Assembly: GCA_037833965.1 (NCBI GenBank) | Contig: AP031358.1 | Coordinates: 9,866,001-9,930,000 of the forward strand | Reading direction: 5' to 3' | Length of the DNA stretch: 64,000 nucleotides | Origin: Marchantia polymorpha subsp. ruderalis | Lineage: Eukaryota > Streptophyta > Marchantiopsida > Marchantiales > Marchantiaceae | In this document: positions 58,126-64,000 of the stretch, piece after piece | Layout of the letters: each line of letters begins with the position of its first letter | How positions within the stretch are numbered: position 1 is the first letter of the stretch | Notes under the pieces: model-generated | Seen by the model: the letters and a program-made list of their open reading frames with translations, nothing else | Told to the model about the DNA's origin: nothing | Database searches by the model: none | Program-made: the position numbers and the translations under genes

Positions 58126-58690
58126 CAAGAACATAACTGATAATTACAAGAACATAACTGACGGTGACCGGTGGGAAGGGTCCCATCGGGAAAATTGGAA
58201 AGTATTGGGTCACATCAAGCAGTCAACGTTTTGATAGGGTCTCATCAAGCAAATTTCTCAAGAACATAACTGACGGTGATTCGTCGGAAAGTATTGGGTC
58301 CCATCAAGCGATCAACGTTCTGATAGGGTCTCATCAAGCAAATTTCTCAAGAACATAACTGGCGGTGACCCGTCGGAAGGGTACCATCGGGTAAACTGGA
58401 AAGTATTGGGTCCCATCAAGCAGTCAGCGTTCTGATAGAGTCTCATCAAGCAAATTTCTCAAGAACATAACTGACGGTGACCCGTAGGAAGGGTCCCATC
58501 GGGTAAACTGGAAAGTATTGGATCCCATCAAGCAGTCAGCGTTCTCATAGGGTCTCATCAAGCAAATTTCTCAAGAACATAACTGACGGTGACCCGTCGG
58601 AAGTGTCTCATCGGGTAAACTGGAAAGTATTGTGTCCCATCAAGCAATCAGCGTTCTGATAGGGTCTCATCAAGCAAATTTCTCAAGATT
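58126..58690. repeat. Tandem array, 112-bp unit, about five copies
   Basis: Units starting caagaacataactgacgg begin at 58147, 58259, 58348, 58460 and 58572, with the last boundary at 58684; spacing is 112 bp except one 89-bp copy with a short deletion. Confidence 0.9.
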
Positions 58691-59123
58691 TGAATAGCTG
58701 ATAATGTTTCCACAAAACATACTAAACCTGAAAGCGCGTAACCACTAACCAACGTTTTTTGTCTTAGACAATAATAATTGTAGGCTTCTCGTGCACGCAG
58801 TTTCCACAATTCTTCTTTTAACGGAAATTTTGCAATTATATCTTATAGACCAAATGAATACATGGTAAAAGACACAAACGCCAAGTCTCAAGGAAGATGC
58901 ATACACAAGAGATTGAAGTTCTACTTTTGGTACAAAAACCTAATGAACCGTGTCGCTAGAGTAACACCACCCGATCATCCGTGGACCGAGACACTCTTGG
59001 GTAATGTACTCTCCCGAAAGCCCCAGTTTCCCTGTGTTCGTGACAATCATTTACAATTTATGAATTAGCCTTTTGTAGGAGGAAATTACTTGATGGTACC
59101 TTTTGGATACTCAATACGTCTTG
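58691..59123. other. No recognised gene
   Basis: A 68-codon ORF at 58862-59068 shows no recognised domain. The right part begins the ...CTTGATGG... repeat family again. Confidence 0.35.
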
Positions 59124-59189
59124 AAGGTAACCATCAGGTTTCAATCTACCCGACGGTATCCGATACGTCGGCCACCGGAACCTATGTTC
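59124..59189. repeat. 66-bp direct repeat, left of the LINE fragment
   Basis: Matches 59971-60036 with about seven substitutions in 66 bases. Confidence 0.8.
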
Positions 59190-59945
59190 AAACTTCATAC
59201 GCTATTCTTTTTGCTGAAAGAGGTTGTTTACCTCTAGAGGCTGAAGCTCTATACTTGACCATCACTTACATCTGAAGGGTGAGATCTCTTAATGCTTCTC
59301 GCCTTGCTACTCAAGTTTTTGAGTTTCCACACGTGCCAAAAGATGATTAGCGGATGTGATAACTTGGTCTTTGAGGTGGAATGTGCTGAAACTTGCAACC
59401 TATAGCACTACGTGAAAATCTGAAGGAAGAGTTTTTGAACATTATTTGGAGCAAGCGCGGCACCAATATGTAGTTTTATCAACTTCATGTGAATCCTATG
59501 CTTGTTTATTATGAGCAAGTATATCTACTTGAGGAGATATCTATTTCTTTACTTCATATTATTGTTAGGCATAGAACATGATCTCATAGTCTTGGAATTA
59601 AGGAAAGAATTTGGTTGAACATTGATAGGAGTGAATGGATTTGTAAATTATGTGATAGAAGAAAAGTCGAGGATGAAGAGCATGTATTTCTTACTTGTTC
59701 TAGATATGTAGAGATTAGAGTGGCTCATAAAGTTGTTGTTGAGAATTTTTATTCTTTGCTTCACCTTGAGCCTTATGATTTAGGTTGTTACATTAGAGAT
59801 GTTATCAGTTACCGTTCTAGTGCTTTGGGCACTAGCTAGGGGGTTCTTTTGGTTCTCTCCTAGGCTGGAGTTGGATTGTTTGTATTGTGTTTTTCATACT
59901 TTTGACCCTTTGGGTCCCACGGGTTTGATCTATTTACCATTACCA
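59190..59945 (+). mobile_element. Second truncated LINE fragment, decayed
   Basis: Same family and region as 45807-46676 but starting further in (aaacttcatacgctattc corresponds to about 45920). The frame is broken at several points, for example a stop after YLTITYI near 59275. The C-terminal part 59615-59839 is still open (zinc motif CKLCDRRKVEDEEHVFLTCS). The 3' tail hairpin GACCCTTTGGGTC is at 59904-59916 and the tail ends ttaccattaccat. Confidence 0.75.
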
Positions 59946-59970
59946 TAACTTACTGATTTTCTCTATCAAT

Positions 59971-60036
59971 AAGGTAACCATCAAGTTTCAATTTACCCGA
60001 CGGTGTCCTATTCGTAGGCCACCGGAACCCATGTTC
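59971..60036. repeat. 66-bp direct repeat, right of the LINE fragment
   Basis: Partner of 59124-59189. The sequence just before it (acttactgattttctctatc) recurs just after it, so it is also part of a tandem unit. Confidence 0.8.
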
Positions 60037-61550
60037 TTATGACTTACTGATTCTCTCTATCGAGTGGGGAGTGACTGGCACTGTCGGGCCAGAGTATTTT
60101 GGGCGACTTGTTCACAACAATGTCCAAGAAATCGACGGGCACCATGAGTTTGAATTACTCCGGATATGATCTTGCCATGACTTCATGTTCTACTCGAGAT
60201 AACCCCAGTTATTTCATACATGTATATCACAGTTTATGAGAAGGAACGAAAGGAAGGCAGCTAAGGACTGGAAATGAATAGTACAATCACTGTTCCATGC
60301 AGGAGTTCAAAACATTCATAACGAGGATCCTCTACATGTTCATACCTTTAGAAGTCATAATTCGTAGTAGTTTAATCTTTGTTCGTAGAATAGTCGTGAC
60401 CACCGTTTTCACAAAATTCACTATCATACTAACGGCTGGAGTGGGTATGTAGAGTTAGCAGAATAGAAGATAGATTTTCATATTGAAAACAGTTTCACGA
60501 CTTATGTAGTACGCTACTAGGTAATGTTAATGTGTAGGGGCAGATTCAGCCGTTTGCACTGGAAATGCTATTATGGTCCAGCGGTAGTATGAGACCTACC
60601 GTTAAGAGGTAAAGTTCGAATTAGTGATCCCAAGTTTAAAGCTTTCAAAGTTTAGCATTAGAGAGTGTCCATATAGTTAAGAGTAGCTAGTCCGGAAACT
60701 TGCAATCTTTGAACCAGAAAGTAGGTTGGCCAGAGTGTAACTAAGAACCTTGAAGGTGATTCATGTGCTCCAATAGCATTTTAGATAAAAAATGTCTCGG
60801 AAAGATATGTTTAAGAGGAGAGTGAATCTTTTCACACAGCAAGTCATTTAGGTCATAGAGCTTCCCCAGTTTGAATCGAGTGGAATTAAGTTCTATAAGA
60901 AACTATTTTTCGAAATAGAATTTAAGGTACTCAGTTTTGCCCACAACTGCAAATAGCTCCTAACAATTTCATGGAAGTAGGAATTTGAATTCACTCGCAA
61001 ACTCTTCAACCTATGAGCATCAGAGATTGGGCAATAGAATGATGAAAGAAACTCACAATGTGATACAGTTTGGGTAAGAGAACTAAACTTGCAGTTTTTT
61101 TCAACTTTCACGGGGGAAGAGTGCCCTCCATTGACTATTTCCGTACAGGAGGCGTGATTTCGACTGAAGATCGGCATGAATGTTTTGCAAAAAGCGCCTG
61201 CTTATCCTTGATACGCTGTCATGTTCATGGTTCTAAATATATCCGAGATGAAAGATGCTGCTTCCATATTCGAGTTATCGTTCATGCAAAATCCAAAACT
61301 AAAATACAGAAAAAATGAACTAAAATACTTTAAACCCTCAACCCAGACAAAGGCATAAAATCTAAACTGCTTAAAATTGAAGGAAAATAAATCTTTGACA
61401 AAAATCCTTGATAAATAATTAGGTTTTCAGCGTTTCTATCTATTAAAAATTAAAAATTGGTTTTTTAAGGGATGAAATGTTGAACTCTAGCCCATGATTG
61501 AAAGATAGGTTATAATATATATTTATTAATTCAGTTGAAGTGGACATCAA
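60037..61550. other. No recognised gene
   Basis: Only short frames. A possible tRNA-like SINE head is at 60574-60622. Confidence 0.4.
60574..60622 (+). repeat. Possible tRNA-derived element with A and B boxes
   Basis: tggtccagcgg fits the polymerase III A box and agttcgaatt, about 30 bp further on, resembles a B box. No acceptor stem can be formed, so it is a decayed tRNA or SINE head at best. Confidence 0.3.
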
Positions 61551-61623
61551 GATCGCGTGGCCTAATGGATAAGGCGCTCGCCTCCGGAGCGGGAGATTGT
61601 GGGTTCGAGTCCCACCGTGATCG
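61551..61623 (+). tRNA. tRNA-Arg (anticodon CCG)
   Basis: A 73-nt cloverleaf folds fully. The acceptor arms gatcgcg/cgtgatc pair over seven positions, with a wobble pair; the D arm is gcc/ggc with the taatggataa loop; the anticodon stem ctcgc/gcggg encloses ctCCGga; the T arm is gtggg-ttcgagt-cccac; the discriminator is G. There is no intron and no encoded CCA, as in nuclear tRNA genes. A and B boxes are internal. It reads CGG codons. Confidence 0.97.
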
Positions 61624-64000
61624 AGCGTAGGAATGAAGCACGGCGGTTGATGTATCGCGTGTTGCGTTTGTCTTTTGTTGAACTTGAACTCAGTTAATTC
61701 AAACCCATCGTGTCAACTACAGTAGTCATTTACATCCAATCTCCAATCGTTGGCTTCGTGTCACTGATTGGCTCTCGTGGCGTTACTAGCATCGAGCGAG
61801 AGTACATTACGATTCGCTTGGTTTTTCAATTTCGGTTCGCTGGTAAATGACCCCAATCATTGTAAAATGAGATATTAATGTTTTCTTGTTCGATTGCCTA
61901 TTCTCAATTTTTGACTTGTGGTCCGGTATGTCTTTCCCGATTTTCTTTCCGTACATTAATTCCCATTATAAATCATAGTTACAGAATATAAATTTTAAAT
62001 GTGTTTTAAAATGTTTAAATTAGAAAAATCAAATTTTGAGATGGGATGTCATGAGATTATGATTTTGCAGCTAAAGTGCATTATTTGTGCCAGCTATCAT
62101 CCATAAATATAATAAATTTCATTTCAAGAATCACATAAATTACATAGTTTTTCCGTACAGTGGAACCACTACAATCCATAGCATCATGAGAGTAGATAGC
62201 ATCCCATGCAAGTTTCAAGTTATGGCTTTCAAGACTAGTTTCCAATATTCACATAGAAGTCATGGTCCGCATAATACACACCATGATTAGCCTAGACAAA
62301 ATGTTGCTTACAACTTATCACCTTGCACATACTATATGAAGAATAATGCACTTATTTTGTTCTCTTTTTTCCACTATGGTGTTTAAATCATACCTTGGAT
62401 GTATGCTAGACACGTGGAGGTGATTGCTAGATTTGGAGTTACCAAGCATTACATGATATTTGTGTTTTGTCTTCATTGCTTCAATGTAAGATCCTGGCAC
62501 AAGACGACGAGTAATACATTAATACTATTAACATTAATACATTAATTGTAATACATGTAATACATGTAATACATTAATTGTGGATCTTATAAAACGCTTT
62601 AGTCAAGTCTTGGAGTAATTCATGATAAAAATTTATCTTGATAGTGTAGAAATTCAAGGTGAGAAAATTTGTGAATGTGTGTATTTTGGGCATTTTTCCT
62701 CACCTTCAACTTTTCTGAATATATATATTACTGATATACAACTTGTATTTTAGAAGTTTCGGTATATTCTAAATAAATTGTATCATATTGGAACTTGATA
62801 ACATTAATTGGATTAAATAATAAAGATAAATTTATGTTTTATATTATTCAAATGAATATCTAAACATCTAATATCTATTATTTAATATCTAAATGAAATT
62901 TCATTAGATTGAACTCTATTAAATTTGCACAGTTTTTCTTAACATGCATCTTTATGATAAAGTCTGATAACATTTCATACAGGCATCATATGCATCTATC
63001 ATGAAATTATTGAATTGAGGTCAAAGATTGTTGATTGTATGACATAAGATGTGTTACAAAGATGTAGATCTTTGTAATTTGTTTGAAAACATAGAGATAT
63101 GATGGATGAAGTATAATGAACATTTAGCAATCTTTCAGCATCATAGTACATTTATTACAACAATTAAAAATATTAGCTATGATTTTATTAGTTTTATTTT
63201 AAGTTATATGAAAAACTTTTAATCTGTTTAAGAATTAATTATTTTCTAAATAAGATCCTAAATTTGGAAAAAAATATTGAATTGCTCGTAAATACAGTCA
63301 AAGATGATATTGTCGATGAAAACTACATCTTGGTATGGCTATATTATTTTTGAGAAATATGTCGAGATAAACTTAGAGTATAAAACATTTGATTTGAAAA
63401 ATATGTTATATTTAGAGTTATATAACATCCAAGTGTTTATTTTTAAAAAAGTCATATAAGTGTAATCTTTAACTATAAAATTAAAAATTTTATTTGAAAT
63501 AAAATTAAGATAGGAACGTAAAATAGAACTTAATATAAAGACAATTTTGATGTATTCAGAAAGTTATAGTTGAGCTAAATTAAGTATATATATGATTCCA
63601 AATATTTATTTATGATTTTTAATCATTTATTCATCCATCAAACGCTGGTTTCAAATTATTTTGAAATAAAATTTCTTATAAGAATAGAATTTTAAAAAAT
63701 TAATCTTAAATTTTACTATTGTTAAACATGAAGACATACAAATTCCTTTCATGATGTACTATCATCTTCATGGATCTGATAAGGTTACCAACACTGTTTT
63801 CGTACAAAAAAAATATAGATCAAAATATACAATATTTGTAATATATATTTATATAACGTTATAAATCACAATACCTAGTTATAAGTTGTTTCCTAATTTA
63901 ATTGAATTTGTACATTTAAAAGCTTTAACTTTTATGACTTCTTTGATGATTATTGTTTAATTTTAAGGTATTAACCTATCGAATGACACCCAGATGAGTA
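61624..64000. other. AT-rich DNA without a recognised gene
   Basis: Short repeats of taatacattaat and taatacatg occur at about 62512-62580. From 62.6 kb the DNA resembles the AT-rich desert at 36-43 kb. Confidence 0.45.

Larger units (their letters stand above)
57418..58690. mobile_element. Foldback-like repeat with inverted ends and tandem arrays
   Basis: The left end (gagaaatttgcttgatggga, then cagagcgttgactgcttgatggg) is the inverted complement of the right end (cccatcaagca...cgttctgatagggtctcatcaagcaaatttctc). The right arm is amplified into a tandem array of a 112-bp unit (58126-58690). The middle is a tandem duplication of about 253 bp (57547-57799 and 57800-58050). Long inverted ends made of tandem repeats are typical of foldback elements. 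No coding capacity is seen. Confidence 0.75.

Overview
This window looks like nuclear DNA of a streptophyte, most likely a non-seed land plant such as a bryophyte, although the species cannot be fixed. It holds a plastid-type transketolase and an RBP45/47-type RNA-binding protein, both with GT-AG introns. It also holds plant LTR retrotransposons, LINE remnants, a transferred mitochondrial nad1 fragment and a nuclear tRNA-Arg(CCG). Genes are sparse, and the intergenic DNA is very AT-rich, especially 36.5-47 kb and 62-64 kb.

Layout. 1-4.3 kb: an open reading frame cut by the window edge, a mitochondrial nad1 fragment and a decayed Ty1/copia pol gene. 4.3-24.5 kb: a three-level nest. A palindromic MITE-like element is split by an old minus-strand Ty3/gypsy element (4460-23341, TSD tctt). 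That element is split in turn by a young plus-strand Ty3/gypsy element (10309-18162, TSD ggtc), whose two 859-bp LTRs differ at one base and whose gag-pol frame is open. 24.5-36 kb: an 89-bp tandem array, then the transketolase gene on the minus strand in six coding exons. 36-47 kb: an AT-rich gene desert with a copia LTR/PBS remnant, a MITE-like palindrome and a LINE 3' fragment. 47.8-56.4 kb: the RBP45/47-type gene on the plus strand in eight coding exons. 57-60 kb: a foldback-like repeat with a 112-bp array and a second LINE fragment. 61.5 kb: tRNA-Arg.

Most interesting: the older Ty3/gypsy element carries two chromatin modules in its pol frame. A DNMT3-like C5 cytosine methyltransferase lies between protease and reverse transcriptase, and a PHD finger lies at the C-terminus after integrase. 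The frame is dead: it has one frameshift and 16 in-frame stops, 13 of them TAG. Most TAGs fall where Gln fits, which is what C-to-T change at CAG (CHG) sites would produce, so the element may itself have been heavily methylated. DNMT-bearing retrotransposons have been reported from dinoflagellates and a charophyte alga (from memory, not checked here); the PHD finger pairing deserves follow-up.

The two host genes do not obviously work together. Transketolase serves the Calvin cycle and pentose phosphate pathway in the plastid; the RRM protein would bind pre-mRNA or mRNA. Both have a strong G-quadruplex motif on the coding strand roughly 0.4-0.5 kb upstream of the start codon. Exon boundaries were derived by hand from splice signals and protein conservation.
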